Source of the DNA: Lachnospiraceae bacterium
GTDB taxonomy: Bacteria; Bacillota; Clostridia; Lachnospirales; Lachnospiraceae
NCBI GenBank assembly: GCA_024403415.1
Contig: JAKSRY010000004.1
Coordinates: 90,536 to 132,999 of the forward strand
Reading direction: 5' to 3'
Length of the DNA: 42,464 nucleotides
This document shows, piece by piece, positions 17,476-26,540 of this stretch. The notes under the pieces are model-generated. The model saw nothing but the letters and a program-made list of their open reading frames with translations. It was not told the DNA's origin and made no database searches. Both the position numbers and the translations under genes were made by a program. Every line of letters begins with the position of its first letter. Positions within the stretch are counted from its first letter, which is position 1.

Positions 17476-20310
17476 ATGAATATAAGATTTACTGATGTAG
17501 ACAGGATGTCTGCAAATACATATACAAATGTCAATGGGGCTGCAAATTCAAATATTAATTCTCCCCGAGTTGGAGGAGATAATTATTCATTAGACATTTC
17601 TTCAGTAGTTACGGATAACAAAGCTTACAAAGGTCAGGGACGGACCGTTAAGGAAGTGATGATGGATGCATCAGCCATGGATATTGATGCACAGCGTGAC
17701 TATTTGACAGTAATGTCTAATTGTGTTTCTGCAGAAGATCTTGCAAAGATGCAGGCAGAAGGGTTTGTTCCCGGTAAAACAGAAATTGATGATGCAGTTT
17801 CGATAATTGACCATATTAAAGCAGCAGTTGCCAAAGGTGGTACCAATGTAATTGGTTACACAGATAATATTTCTGATGAAGCTCTTGTTGCAATAACAGG
17901 AAGTCAGACTTACGCCAATATGCTTAAGGAACAGTTTAGTGAGAACGATATTCCTTTAACAGAGGAAAATGTTAAGGCTGTTGACGAAGCATATGATGAA
18001 CTTAAAAAGGTTAAGCCACTTACAGATGCAGGTGTCAAATATCTTATCGAAAATGATATGCCACCATCTGTTGAAAATCTTTATAAAGCAACCTATGCAG
18101 CAGGAAATAGTGCCAACTTCCAGGGAAGAGGCTATTATGCCGTAGATCAGACCGGAAGTTATTATGCAAAAAAACCTGCAAACGTTGATATTGAAGCTTT
18201 AATGCCTCAGATTAAGGATATTATTTCAGAGGCAGGATATGAAATAAATGATAAGACTGTTTCCGAAGCCACTTTTCTTATTGAAAAGGGTATTCCGCTC
18301 ACAACAGATTCGTTAAGAAGATATGAAAGTCTTGAAGCTGTTGACACTGACATGAGCTATAAGGAATTCGTAAACCATGCCGTATGGGCAATCGGAGATG
18401 GTGTAGACGTTAAAAAAGCTGATTTGTCCCTGCAGCATTCTCTCAGAGAAGAAGCTTATTCAATATATGAAGAAGTAAATACCGAGGGAAGCATTAAAGG
18501 AAGACGAGTACTTGAAGAGGTTAGACTTTCAATGACTGTGGAAGCAAACCTTAAGCTTTTGAGATCGGGCTTTTCAATAGATACCGCACCGATGGAAGAC
18601 CTGATTAAAAATCTGAAAGAGATTGAAAAAGAATATGCGATCAATCTTACTCACGATGAGGATGAGATTGAGGCTATTCAAAAGAAGAATATATTTACCG
18701 AAGCAAATGACTTAATCGGACTTATCGGTTCAGCTCCAATAAGCATAATCAATGATTTTGAAGCAGCGGATACTCTTAGAATAACAGCAGACAAAGCTCA
18801 AAATCTGAAGAATGCATATGACAGAGCAAGCAGAGAATACGAAACACTGATGACAGCTCCGAGAGCAGACCTTGGCGATAGTATTTCGAAGGCATTCCGA
18901 AATGTTGATGATATTCTGACAGGAATGGATATGGTTCTTTCGGAAGAAAACCAAAGAGCCGTAAGAATTCTTGGTTACAACGAAATAGCTGTTACTCCTG
19001 AAAATCTTAATGCAGTTAAGGAAAAAGACAGGCTCTTAACTTCGACTCTTGATAAAATGACACCGGCCAGGGTGCTTGGAATGATAAGAGATAATATCAA
19101 TCCTCTGAATATGAGTGTTGAAGAGCTCGATAAATATTTAAGAGATCAGGATGATACAGAAGAGGAAATGCTTTCATACAGCAAATTCCTTTACAAGCTG
19201 GAGAAGAACAAGGATATCACCGAAGACGAGGCTGAGGCTTATATTGGAATATACAGACTGATTAATAAGATTGAAAAGGCCGATCACAGCTTCATAGGTG
19301 CCATAGAAGAACTTGGAGCCAATTTCAATTTTGACAATATCCTTAAAGCCATGAGAACACGCAGGAAATCCATGGATTACACCGTAGATGACAACTTTGG
19401 CGGAGTGGATGTAGTTGATAAAGGAATTAAGTCGATTTCATCTCAGATTGAAAAAGGCTTCATGAATGATATAGCTGACTTAAAGAATTTCATAACCAAT
19501 CTTGGTAATAAATATGTGGATAAAGAAATAGCTTCTGAAGAAGCAGAAGAGTTTAGAGAAACACTTCAGACTGAGACAGCGGTTCTTGAGAGACTTAAAG
19601 AGATGAATATGCCTGTAACGGCTGAAAATATTGCGTCAATGGAAGAAGCGATGAATGATCCGGCAGCAGTATTCAAAAAGCTTAGACAGCTTGGTTTCAG
19701 GAATCAAAAGTCAGTAAAACTTGAAAATAAAGAAAGTGCAAAACAAAGCTTCAGGGAAATGACAGGAAGCATTAAGGATTTCCTTAAAGATAAGGTATTC
19801 GGAGAAGAAAGTATTCAGGATTTCAAATCAAAAGATATCAAAGAAATGTATGACATGTATGTACATGCTGATTTTCTTCAAAGAGAAGCTGAAGAAGAGA
19901 ATTATGAAATTCCTGTTGATCTGAATGACGGTCAGGCTGTTATTAACCTAAGAATTATTCATAAGGGAGAAACACCATCAGCTGCTATATCCTTTGAAAC
20001 TGAAGCAATTGGAGTTGTTACTGCGAAATTCATGGTTAATGAAAAAGGAATTAACGGATATTTAAGCAGTTCAACAGCAGAAGGTGTAAATCTTTTTAAG
20101 AAAAATGATGAAGCAATCAGAAGTTCGCTCTCTTCAAATGGTATTAAGGTTGATGACCTCAGAATGATACAGTCTTCTGATGCAAATATTAATTCCTTCA
20201 TCAAAAATATAACAAAAGGAAGAGAAGAAGATAAGGGAATTATTTCAACAGAAAATCTTTATAAGGCTTCAAAAGCAATAATAGAAAGCGTAACAGAAAT
20301 ATTAAAGTAG
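17476..20310 (+). CDS. FliK-like flagellar protein with recurring helical motif
   Basis: A 944-residue hydrophilic protein, mostly helical, without signal peptide or membrane segments. The last 130 residues resemble the FliK C-terminal (hook-length control) domain: IPVDLNDGQAVINLRIIH, then EAIGVVTAKFMVNEKGINGYL, then EAIRSSLSSNGIKVDDLRMI; these fit the family pattern of a beta region followed by a helix and LxxxGixvxxlxv. Upstream, a short motif of the form (N/G)-(I/M)-P-(L/V)-T-x-E-N-(V/L/I) recurs at about residues 157, 193, 271, 502 and 710. ATG 17476 is preferred over an upstream ATG because GGGTGG lies 5 bases before it. The gene is 15 bases upstream of flagellin, which supports a flagellar role. 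The FliK link is an inference from a weak match. Confidence 0.6.
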   Translation: MNIRFTDVDRMSANTYTNVNGAANSNINSPRVGGDNYSLDISSVVTDNKAYKGQGRTVKEVMMDASAMDIDAQRDYLTVMSNCVSAEDLAKMQAEGFVPGKTEIDDAVSIIDHIKAAVAKGGTNVIGYTDNISDEALVAITGSQTYANMLKEQFSENDIPLTEENVKAVDEAYDELKKVKPLTDAGVKYLIENDMPPSVENLYKATYAAGNSANFQGRGYYAVDQTGSYYAKKPANVDIEALMPQIKDIISEAGYEINDKTVSEATFLIEKGIPLTTDSLRRYESLEAVDTDMSYKEFVNHAVWAIGDGVDVKKADLSLQHSLREEAYSIYEEVNTEGSIKGRRVLEEVRLSMTVEANLKLLRSGFSIDTAPMEDLIKNLKEIEKEYAINLTHDEDEIEAIQKKNIFTEANDLIGLIGSAPISIINDFEAADTLRITADKAQNLKNAYDRASREYETLMTAPRADLGDSISKAFRNVDDILTGMDMVLSEENQRAVRILGYNEIAVTPENLNAVKEKDRLLTSTLDKMTPARVLGMIRDNINPLNMSVEELDKYLRDQDDTEEEMLSYSKFLYKLEKNKDITEDEAEAYIGIYRLINKIEKADHSFIGAIEELGANFNFDNILKAMRTRRKSMDYTVDDNFGGVDVVDKGIKSISSQIEKGFMNDIADLKNFITNLGNKYVDKEIASEEAEEFRETLQTETAVLERLKEMNMPVTAENIASMEEAMNDPAAVFKKLRQLGFRNQKSVKLENKESAKQSFREMTGSIKDFLKDKVFGEESIQDFKSKDIKEMYDMYVHADFLQREAEEENYEIPVDLNDGQAVINLRIIHKGETPSAAISFETEAIGVVTAKFMVNEKGINGYLSSSTAEGVNLFKKNDEAIRSSLSSNGIKVDDLRMIQSSDANINSFIKNITKGREEDKGIISTENLYKASKAIIESVTEILK

Positions 20311-20325
20311 GAAGGATTTGATGAT

Positions 20326-21432
20326 ATGTATATAAGTTTTAATGCATCTGCCGTAATAGCAAATAATTCATTAAATAAAACAGATAATAAATTAAGAGAG
20401 TCTCTTGCAAGACTGTCTTCAGGACTTAAGGTTGTAAATCCAAAAGATAATCCTTCCGGACTTGCAATGGCAAAAAGAATGAATGCTCAGTTAAAGGGTC
20501 TTGAGCAGGCAAAAGATAATTCAAATGATGGTATTTCAATTATTGAGATTGCTGACGGAACAATGTCTGAGATGGCGGATATGCTTCAGAGAATGAACGA
20601 GCTTGCAGTTAAGGCCAGCAACGGAACAATGTCTGACAAAGATCGTGAGATGGTTGATACCGAGTTGCAGCAGCTTAAGAAGGAGATTACAAGAATCGGT
20701 AAGGAAACTTCCTTTAACGGACAGCCATTGCTTGATGGATCCTTTGATCTTAAAGGTTATACATCAGATCTTGATATGAAGGTAGCATATTACAGTGATG
20801 ACGTAGTATACGGAAAATATACACTTTCAAGTCTTAATGTAACATATGATGCAGACGGACTTGTTGACAGTGCTTCGGCATCAGGACTTACAGATGAGGA
20901 TGGCAATTCCATCACAATAGACGAGACAACATTCTCAGGCAATACTGTTACTCTTAAAAACAGTAAGGGATTTGAACTTAAGTTTGAAGTACATGACACA
21001 ACATCTTTTTCAAATACTACTGTTGATATTACAGGAATTGGTTCAATGGATATGCAGATTGGTGCCAATGAAGGTCAGCAGCTCGCGATAAGAATTCCAA
21101 AGATTTCTCTTGAAAATATGGAAATAGCCAATATCAGTGCGGCTACGCAGGATGATGCAAGAGAAGCAATCGATGGAATCCAGAGTGCAATGAGATATCT
21201 GTCAAAGGCAAGAGCAAATCTTGGTGCATACCAGAACAGACTTGAGCATACAGTAAGTTCAATTGATATAAGTAATGAAAATATGACAGCTGCTTATTCA
21301 AGAATTATGGATGTAGATATGGCAGAGGAAATGACTGAATATACAACTCTTCAGGTACTTTCACAGGCAAGCACATCGATGCTGGCACAGGCTAACGAGC
21401 GCCCTTCGCAGGTATTACAGTTACTTCAGTAG
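20326..21432 (+). CDS. Flagellin
   Basis: A 368-residue filament subunit. The N-terminal D0/D1 region (residues 1-140) has the classic SLARLSSGLKVVNPKDNPSG, then LAMAKRMNAQLKGLEQAKDN, followed by IEIADGTMSEMADMLQRMNE. The C-terminal region (about 270-368) has AIDGIQSAMRYLSKARANLG, then AYQNRLEHT, and ends ERPSQVLQLLQ. The variable middle (145-270) is short and beta-rich. The start is ATG 20326, 9 bases after GGAAGGA; another ATG at 20321 is in a different frame. The protein begins MYISFNASAVIA instead of the common MVINHN. FliS follows after 13 bases, and the FliK-like gene precedes it by 15 bases. Confidence 0.97.
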   Translation: MYISFNASAVIANNSLNKTDNKLRESLARLSSGLKVVNPKDNPSGLAMAKRMNAQLKGLEQAKDNSNDGISIIEIADGTMSEMADMLQRMNELAVKASNGTMSDKDREMVDTELQQLKKEITRIGKETSFNGQPLLDGSFDLKGYTSDLDMKVAYYSDDVVYGKYTLSSLNVTYDADGLVDSASASGLTDEDGNSITIDETTFSGNTVTLKNSKGFELKFEVHDTTSFSNTTVDITGIGSMDMQIGANEGQQLAIRIPKISLENMEIANISAATQDDAREAIDGIQSAMRYLSKARANLGAYQNRLEHTVSSIDISNENMTAAYSRIMDVDMAEEMTEYTTLQVLSQASTSMLAQANERPSQVLQLLQ

Positions 21433-21451
21433 ATTATAAGGGAGAATGCTT

Positions 21452-21925
21452 ATGACTAAAGAAAAAAAGCAGGAATATACATTAAAAATCACAAGAGCGA
21501 ATAAATCACAGATGGTGGAAATTCTTTATGAAATACTTGAAGAATACCTGATGGATGCAAAGAACAGTTATGATAATAACGACAAAGATGGTTTTCATGA
21601 CTATATAATTAAAGCTACTGCAGTAATAAAAGAGCTTAACCAGTCCATCAACTGGGAATCGGATCTGGCAAGAAGATTCTTTAGTATATACATTTATTTC
21701 CAAAAAGAACTGGCACTTGCCGATATCTACTTTGATATCAACAGAGTTGAGATTATTATGCGACTTGTAGGCAAATTTAAGAAAACCTATGAAGAGGTTT
21801 CAAAGATAGACACTTCTGAACCGGTTATGAAAAATACAGAGACAATGTATGCAGGATTAACCTATGGAAAAGAATCTTTGGTAGTTCATATTAACGGGGA
21901 CAGAAACAGAGGTTATTCAGTTTAA
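21452..21925 (+). CDS. FliS-like flagellin export chaperone
   Basis: A 157-residue, mainly helical protein whose pattern fits FliS: QMVEILYEILEEYLMDAKNS (helix 1-2), FHDYIIKATAVIKELNQSIN, then DLARRFFSIYIYFQKELALA and IMRLVGKFKKTYEEV. FliS binds the flagellin C-terminus and stops early polymerisation. ATG 21452 is chosen over 21446 because AAGGGAG (21438-21444) is then 7 bases away. The C-terminal tail of about 40 residues, with ESLVVHINGDRNRGYS, is longer than in typical FliS of about 130 residues. The position directly after flagellin supports the assignment. A strong terminator follows. Confidence 0.8.
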   Translation: MTKEKKQEYTLKITRANKSQMVEILYEILEEYLMDAKNSYDNNDKDGFHDYIIKATAVIKELNQSINWESDLARRFFSIYIYFQKELALADIYFDINRVEIIMRLVGKFKKTYEEVSKIDTSEPVMKNTETMYAGLTYGKESLVVHINGDRNRGYSV

Positions 21926-21959
21926 TACCGACACTTACATGTTGTTTACACTATAAAAG

Positions 21960-22001
21960 GGAGCAAAAGTCTGAATTAAATCAGATTTTTGCTCCTTTTT
22001 T
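21960..22001 (+). terminator. Rho-independent terminator after the flagellin-fliS unit
   Basis: GGAGCAAAAGTCTGA (21960-21974) and TCAGATTTTTGCTCC (21981-21995) form a 15-bp stem with one wobble, followed by six Ts. It separates the flagellar unit from the Tad locus. Confidence 0.95.
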
Positions 22002-22107
22002 GACATCCAAAAAGTCAGTAAAATCAAGGCTTGTAGGCTTTTTTGGTCGTAAAAAAATAGACTTATTGTGCAGGTCTTACAAACTTTATTTTTTTGATAA
22101 AAATATA

Positions 22108-22137
22108 TTTACAATCGTACAGATTTTGATTTATACT
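22108..22137 (+). promoter_or_regulatory. Putative promoter and structured leader of the Tad locus
   Basis: TTTACA (22108-22113) and TATACT (22132-22137) are separated by 18 bases. In the leader that follows, GTCACG-TT-CGTGAC (22159-22172) is a perfect inverted repeat and GGAAG/CTTCC (22181-22195) a short hairpin followed by ATTTTTC. The remaining bases of the 22002-22232 gap show nothing else clear. The first gene starts at 22233. Confidence 0.55.
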
Positions 22138-22232
22138 TCGTTCAACAATTATTTTTAAGTCACGTTCGTGACGTTCTTACGGAAGAGATCCTTCCATTTT
22201 TCAAATGAATTAATAATTTGAAAGGAGGCAAT

Positions 22233-23246
22233 TTGGAGAAAAGAATCCTTGCGATTTTGGACAGCGAGGAGAAATATGCTTATGGGCTGACTGAGTATAT
22301 GTCAGAGAAACCGGTTTTACCTTTTCGTATACATATGTTTACGGATAAAGAGAGATTTATCAGTTATAGCAAGGGTGAAGATATAGAATGTCTTCTCGTA
22401 ACCGAAAATCTTTATAACCAACAGATTGATGAGCTGGATATCCCTCACATCATCATTCTGAGTGAGACGGGTAAAGTAATTAACCAGACTCTTTTGCATG
22501 TAAACAAGTACCAGTCGGTTGAATATATATTCAGGGAAATTCTTCAGTATTTTTCCGAATATGACAATTCTTCATCGAGGCAGTTCAGATTATCGCGTAA
22601 AAAAATGAAAGTTATCGGTGTTTATACACCTCTTGGAAGATGTCTGCAGACGACATTTTCCATAACACTTGGTCAACTGTTAAGTAAAAGAGGAAAGACT
22701 CTGTATCTTAATTTTGAGAGGTATTCAGGTCTTTCAAAAATGATGCGAAGAGAATTCAATTCCGATATATCGGATCTCATGTATTATTTCGAATGCGCAA
22801 AGGAAAAGCTGACGTTGAGAATCGAGAGCATAGTTGAGAATGTTAACGGAATGGATTTTATACCTCCTGCTCAAATATATCAGAGTCTGGCAGGAATTAA
22901 AGGAGAGCAGTGGCTTGATCTCATGGGTGAGATAGAGAAATGTACCGATTATGAGTATTTGATACTTGATCTTACAGACGGAGTACTTGATTTGTGGGAC
23001 ATTCTCAGATTCTGCGATGTGGTTTATACAATATCACGAAAGGATCCGCTTGCACTTGCAAAAATCGAACAGTATGAAAAAGCGCTCCATGATGCGGATT
23101 ATAAGGATGTTTTAAGCAAGACTCAAAAATATGGATTTCCGCAATTTCATGATTTGCCATACGACTTTGATGAGTTAACCAAAACAGAACTTGCGATTTT
23201 TGTTAAGGACAAAATTCTTCCGAATTTATTAAAAGAAGAGGAGTGA
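22233..23246 (+). CDS. tadZ: TadZ/CpaE-like pilus localisation ATPase with altered Walker A
   Basis: A 337-residue protein: a receiver-like N-terminal half (about 1-110) and a MinD/ParA-type C-terminal half. At the P-loop (about residues 129-142) the sequence is GVYTPLGRCLQTTF, so the usual KGGxGKT lysines are missing. Downstream parts fit the fold (GKTLYLNFERYSG, YLILDLTDGVLDLWDILRFC, VVYTISRKDPLA). TadZ places the Tad machine at a cell site. The TTG at 22233 is chosen because the strong AAAGGAGG (22221-22228) lies 4 bases before it; the in-frame TTG at 22218 would lie upstream of that site. It opens the Tad operon, and its stop overlaps the next start. Confidence 0.82.
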   Translation: MEKRILAILDSEEKYAYGLTEYMSEKPVLPFRIHMFTDKERFISYSKGEDIECLLVTENLYNQQIDELDIPHIIILSETGKVINQTLLHVNKYQSVEYIFREILQYFSEYDNSSSRQFRLSRKKMKVIGVYTPLGRCLQTTFSITLGQLLSKRGKTLYLNFERYSGLSKMMRREFNSDISDLMYYFECAKEKLTLRIESIVENVNGMDFIPPAQIYQSLAGIKGEQWLDLMGEIEKCTDYEYLILDLTDGVLDLWDILRFCDVVYTISRKDPLALAKIEQYEKALHDADYKDVLSKTQKYGFPQFHDLPYDFDELTKTELAIFVKDKILPNLLKEEE

Positions 23247-24394
23247 AATTGCATACCGATTACGAAAAACAGATTATCGGCAGGCTGGACCTGTCCAAAG
23301 ATATTTCAACGGAAGAAATATTCAGTTCAATAGACGAAGAAATACAGAAAATCAGCAAAAAGACCGCAATGAGCATAACGGAAAGGGAGAATCTTCGAAC
23401 CAGTATTTATCACAATATCAGAGAGTTAGGTGTATTGCAGGAACTGATAGATGACCCGGATATTACGGAAATAATGGTGAACGGAACTGATGGAATATTT
23501 GTCGAAAAAAAGGGAAAGCTTTTGAGGGTGCCGCAAACCTTTGACAGCAAAGAGAAACTAAGACAGGTAATTTACAGAATCGTGTCAGATTGTAATCGCG
23601 TGATTAATGACAGTTCACCAATCGTTGATGCCAGACTTAAGGATGGAGCAAGAGTTAATGCAGTCCTTGATCCTGTGGCGCTTAACGGCCCCATTCTTAC
23701 CATAAGAAGATTTCCGGACAAGCCAATAACCATGAAAGATCTTATTAATCTGGGATCTCTGACTGAAGAGTGTTGTGAGTTTTTGAAACAGGAAGTAGCG
23801 GAAGGCAAAAATATACTGGTAAGTGGCGGGACAGGTTGCGGAAAAACCACTTTTTTGAATGTTCTTTCAAATTTTATTCCAAGTGACCAGAGAATCATCA
23901 CCATCGAAGACAGCGCAGAACTTCAGATCAAAAATATACCCAATATCGTAAAACTGGAGACAAGAAATCAAAACGATACGGGGTGTAATGAGATAACGAT
24001 AAGAGATTTGATTAAGTCAAGTCTCAGGATGCGCCCGGACAGACTCATTGTAGGAGAGGTCAGGTCCAAAGAAACAATTGATATGCTTCAGGCTGTAAAT
24101 GTTGGTCAGTCAGCCATGACGACTGTACATGCCAATTCTGTCAGGGACGTTATTTCAAGGCTTGAAACCATGGTTTTGATGGGCATGGATATACCGCTTT
24201 TAGCAATCAGAGGTCAGATTGCGTCAGGAATTAATCTGTTTATACATCTTGGACGTCTGGAGGATGGAAGCCGGTGTGTTTTTGAAATAGCAAGGCCGGA
24301 TGGAATTTGTGACCAAAATGTAGTATTCAGAACGATATTTAAGAGAACCGGGGAAGGACTTAAGTTTGTTGAAAAAGAAAAAACCGGAAAATGA
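23243..24394 (+). CDS. tadA: TadA/CpaF secretion ATPase
   Basis: A 383-residue hexameric ATPase that drives pilus assembly at the inner face of the membrane. An N-terminal domain (residues 1-110) with DPDITEIMVNGTDGIFVEKK precedes the GSPE-type ATPase core: Walker A GGTGCGKTT (about 195-203), an Asp box IIIEDSAELQI-like segment (ITIEDSAELQIKN), Walker B RLIVGEVRSKE and the His box TTVHANS. The GTG at 23243 overlaps the tadZ stop (GTGA); the TTG at 23249 is an alternative because GAGGAG (23238-23243) is then 5 bases away. Length is normal for the family. Confidence 0.94.
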   Translation: MKLHTDYEKQIIGRLDLSKDISTEEIFSSIDEEIQKISKKTAMSITERENLRTSIYHNIRELGVLQELIDDPDITEIMVNGTDGIFVEKKGKLLRVPQTFDSKEKLRQVIYRIVSDCNRVINDSSPIVDARLKDGARVNAVLDPVALNGPILTIRRFPDKPITMKDLINLGSLTEECCEFLKQEVAEGKNILVSGGTGCGKTTFLNVLSNFIPSDQRIITIEDSAELQIKNIPNIVKLETRNQNDTGCNEITIRDLIKSSLRMRPDRLIVGEVRSKETIDMLQAVNVGQSAMTTVHANSVRDVISRLETMVLMGMDIPLLAIRGQIASGINLFIHLGRLEDGSRCVFEIARPDGICDQNVVFRTIFKRTGEGLKFVEKEKTGK

Positions 24395-25121
24395 ATATAT
24401 TTATATGACAAAAAAGGAAAAACTGATAAATACAGTCAAAAGTCTGATGGTGGTTCTTGTTATGGATTTTTTCTTTTATAGGTCATTATGGGGCCTGATA
24501 ATGCTTGTTCCTGCTTTTCTTTTTTTCAGAAAAAACGGAGAGAAGGATCTGGAGGTCGGTAAAAGAAACAGAATCAAAGAACAGTTTAAGGAGCTTCTGC
24601 TTCTTTCGGAAACAGGGCAAAAAGCAGGTATGTCAGTAGATAATGCCCTTATTAACAGTAAAGATGACCTGGTAGTATTATTTGGAAAATATCAGCCGGT
24701 TGTCACTTTGGTTGAGAGGATTATTATCTTTCGAAGGAATAATAAACCGATAGGTGATGTGTTTATTGATGCGGGTGAAAAAACCGGCATAGAGGACATA
24801 ACACAGTTTGGGCAGATTTATGAAATTGCTTATGAAAAAAGCGGAAACATGTCAGCGGTTATGCATGAAACAGCAAACAGCATAATAGAAAAGCTTGAAA
24901 CCGAAAACGAAATATACCTTGCACTTAATGATAAATCTTTCGAACTAAAGGTTTTAGAGATGATGCCATTTTTCATTATGGGCTATATAGAGCTTACAAA
25001 CAAAAACTATTTTGAGATGATGTATGGAAGCATATTTGGGATAGGAGTTATGAGTATTTTTGTCATGATATACCTGCTGGTTTATGGATGGGGAAGGAAA
25101 ATACTAAAGATAGAAGTATGA
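24366..25121 (+). CDS. tadB: TadB-like pilus platform protein
   Basis: A protein of about 251 residues with two hydrophobic segments near the N-terminus (LMVVLVMDFFFYRSLWGLIM, LVPAFLFF), a cytoplasmic T2SSF-type domain (about 60-200: EQFKELLLLSETGQKAGMSV, then DNALINS; later GDVFIDAGEKTGIEDITQFG) and two further segments at the end. T2SSF proteins form the inner-membrane platform for TadA. The start is uncertain: TTG 24366 has AAGGA 7 bases upstream and overlaps tadA by 29 bases, while ATG 24405 (MTKKEKL) lacks a good ribosome binding site. TadC overlaps the stop by 4 bases. Confidence 0.82.
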   Translation: MLKKKKPENEYIYMTKKEKLINTVKSLMVVLVMDFFFYRSLWGLIMLVPAFLFFRKNGEKDLEVGKRNRIKEQFKELLLLSETGQKAGMSVDNALINSKDDLVVLFGKYQPVVTLVERIIIFRRNNKPIGDVFIDAGEKTGIEDITQFGQIYEIAYEKSGNMSAVMHETANSIIEKLETENEIYLALNDKSFELKVLEMMPFFIMGYIELTNKNYFEMMYGSIFGIGVMSIFVMIYLLVYGWGRKILKIEV

Positions 25122-26368
25122 AAAAGAAAAGCCAAAATCATTCTGTTCTTTATAAAATCAGGCAGCCTAAAAACAGAATATCATTAATAGTTTTATTACT
25201 TGGAATGATGGCAGCACTCTATGTATGGATAAGTGAAAACCAAGTCGAACTCCTTAAAGGAAATGAAATAATAAGAAATGAATATGGTGATGGAGATTAT
25301 GAAAGAGAGTTAACGGCCATATATGGAGATGAAAAGGAAAAAATAAACATTCTCGTCACTGAAAGGAAATATTCAAAAGAAGAACTGGAAGATATTTTTT
25401 CTGAATTTATGAAAAATATTCATAACAGAATTAAAGGTGAGAATACTTCCTTGGAAGAGGTAAGAGATAACCTGCAATTGCTTAATAAATATGATGGATA
25501 TCCTTTCAGCACCTATTGGAATACATCGGATGAGACAGTTATTGACAGGAAAGGAAGGCTACTATGTCCAACATTATGTGACAAATATCATGATATTGAA
25601 CTTAAAGGAACTGTTATTTATATGGATTATAAAGATAGTTTTTCTGTTTTCGTTCATGTTGTTCCAAGGGCACTTGAGCCTGGTGAGAAGAAAAAGATAT
25701 TGCTTGAAGAGCTGGTAAAGAAAAGCAATGAGGACAATATAAACGAAAAATCTTTTCAACTTCCGAACAGTGTCGAGAATGAGCCGATAGAGTGGGAGAC
25801 AAACATATCTCAAACCGGTTTATGGATAGTTCTTATTATGGCAGTACTTATTCCGTTATTGAGACTTGCCTATGACTATGATCGAAAAAAAGAAAAGGAA
25901 AAGAGAAAAAGCTCCCTGGAGAATGAATATCCACTGTTTGTTACCAAATTAAAGCTGTTTATGTGCGCTGGCTTAAATATCAAAAATTCTTTGGTTGCCA
26001 TACAAAAAGATATGAGAGAAATGAAAGCAGAGCGGAATTCGATGTTACTTAATGAACTTGATTACACAATAAATATGGTTAAGAACGGAACTGACGAAGA
26101 GCATGCAATAGAAGAATTTGGCAGAAGATGTCAGGGGTTATACAGAAAACTGGCGTTTCTTTTGTCGGTAAATCTTAAAAGAGGAAATGACAAAATACGA
26201 CAGCTGTTGGAGGAGGAATGTCATACAGCATACGCGGTAAGAAAGGAAAGAGCAATGAAAAAAGCAGATGAGGCAGCAGTGAAACTATTATTTCCCATGA
26301 TGTTGATGCTGTTAATGATAATGATAATTATCATGCTGCCTGCATACTACGATTTTGGAGGTAATTGA
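25118..26368 (+). CDS. tadC: TadC-like pilus platform protein with large extracytoplasmic insert
   Basis: A 416-residue protein. After a first membrane segment (about 21-38) comes a hydrophilic region of nearly 200 residues (40-230), then a second segment (about 234-251), a T2SSF-type cytoplasmic domain (LFVTKLKLFMCAGLNIKNSL, LDYTINMVKNGTDEEHAIEE) and a hydrophobic end (LLFPMMLMLLMIMIIIMLPA). ATG 25118 makes a classic ATGA overlap with tadB; an upstream in-frame ATG at 25088 is also possible. The large insert before the T2SSF domain makes it longer than TadC of Gram-negative bacteria. Confidence 0.8.
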   Translation: MKKKSQNHSVLYKIRQPKNRISLIVLLLGMMAALYVWISENQVELLKGNEIIRNEYGDGDYERELTAIYGDEKEKINILVTERKYSKEELEDIFSEFMKNIHNRIKGENTSLEEVRDNLQLLNKYDGYPFSTYWNTSDETVIDRKGRLLCPTLCDKYHDIELKGTVIYMDYKDSFSVFVHVVPRALEPGEKKKILLEELVKKSNEDNINEKSFQLPNSVENEPIEWETNISQTGLWIVLIMAVLIPLLRLAYDYDRKKEKEKRKSSLENEYPLFVTKLKLFMCAGLNIKNSLVAIQKDMREMKAERNSMLLNELDYTINMVKNGTDEEHAIEEFGRRCQGLYRKLAFLLSVNLKRGNDKIRQLLEEECHTAYAVRKERAMKKADEAAVKLLFPMMLMLLMIMIIIMLPAYYDFGGN

Positions 26369-26369
26369 G

Positions 26370-26540
26370 ATGAAAAATAATAAAGGAATGGGGACAGTTG
26401 AAATAATACTGATAATTGTTGTTCTGATAGGTCTTGTTCTTATTTTTAAGACGCAGATAACAGAACTTGCAAAGACAATCTTTGATAAGATTACTGCTGA
26501 TTCTTCTGATGTTTTGGCATATGTTCCGGAACATTTATGA
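26370..26540 (+). CDS. flp: Flp1-like type IVb pilin
   Basis: A 56-residue pilin precursor: a short leader MKNNKG, then MGTVE followed by the hydrophobic IILIIVVLIGLVLIF and a short polar tail. Cleavage after G6 leaves the expected Glu at +5 (E11), which fits the G/xxxxE rule for the prepilin peptidase encoded at 28787. GGAGG lies 8 bases before ATG 26370; an in-frame TTG at 26355 is upstream of the site and is rejected. The gene overlaps the next start by 4 bases (ATGA). It is the best candidate for the major pilus subunit. Confidence 0.88.
   Translation: MKNNKGMGTVEIILIIVVLIGLVLIFKTQITELAKTIFDKITADSSDVLAYVPEHL

Noticed and set aside
22159-22195. Riboswitch in the Tad leader
   Set aside because: Only two short hairpins; I could not match the conserved core of any known class, including c-di-GMP classes.
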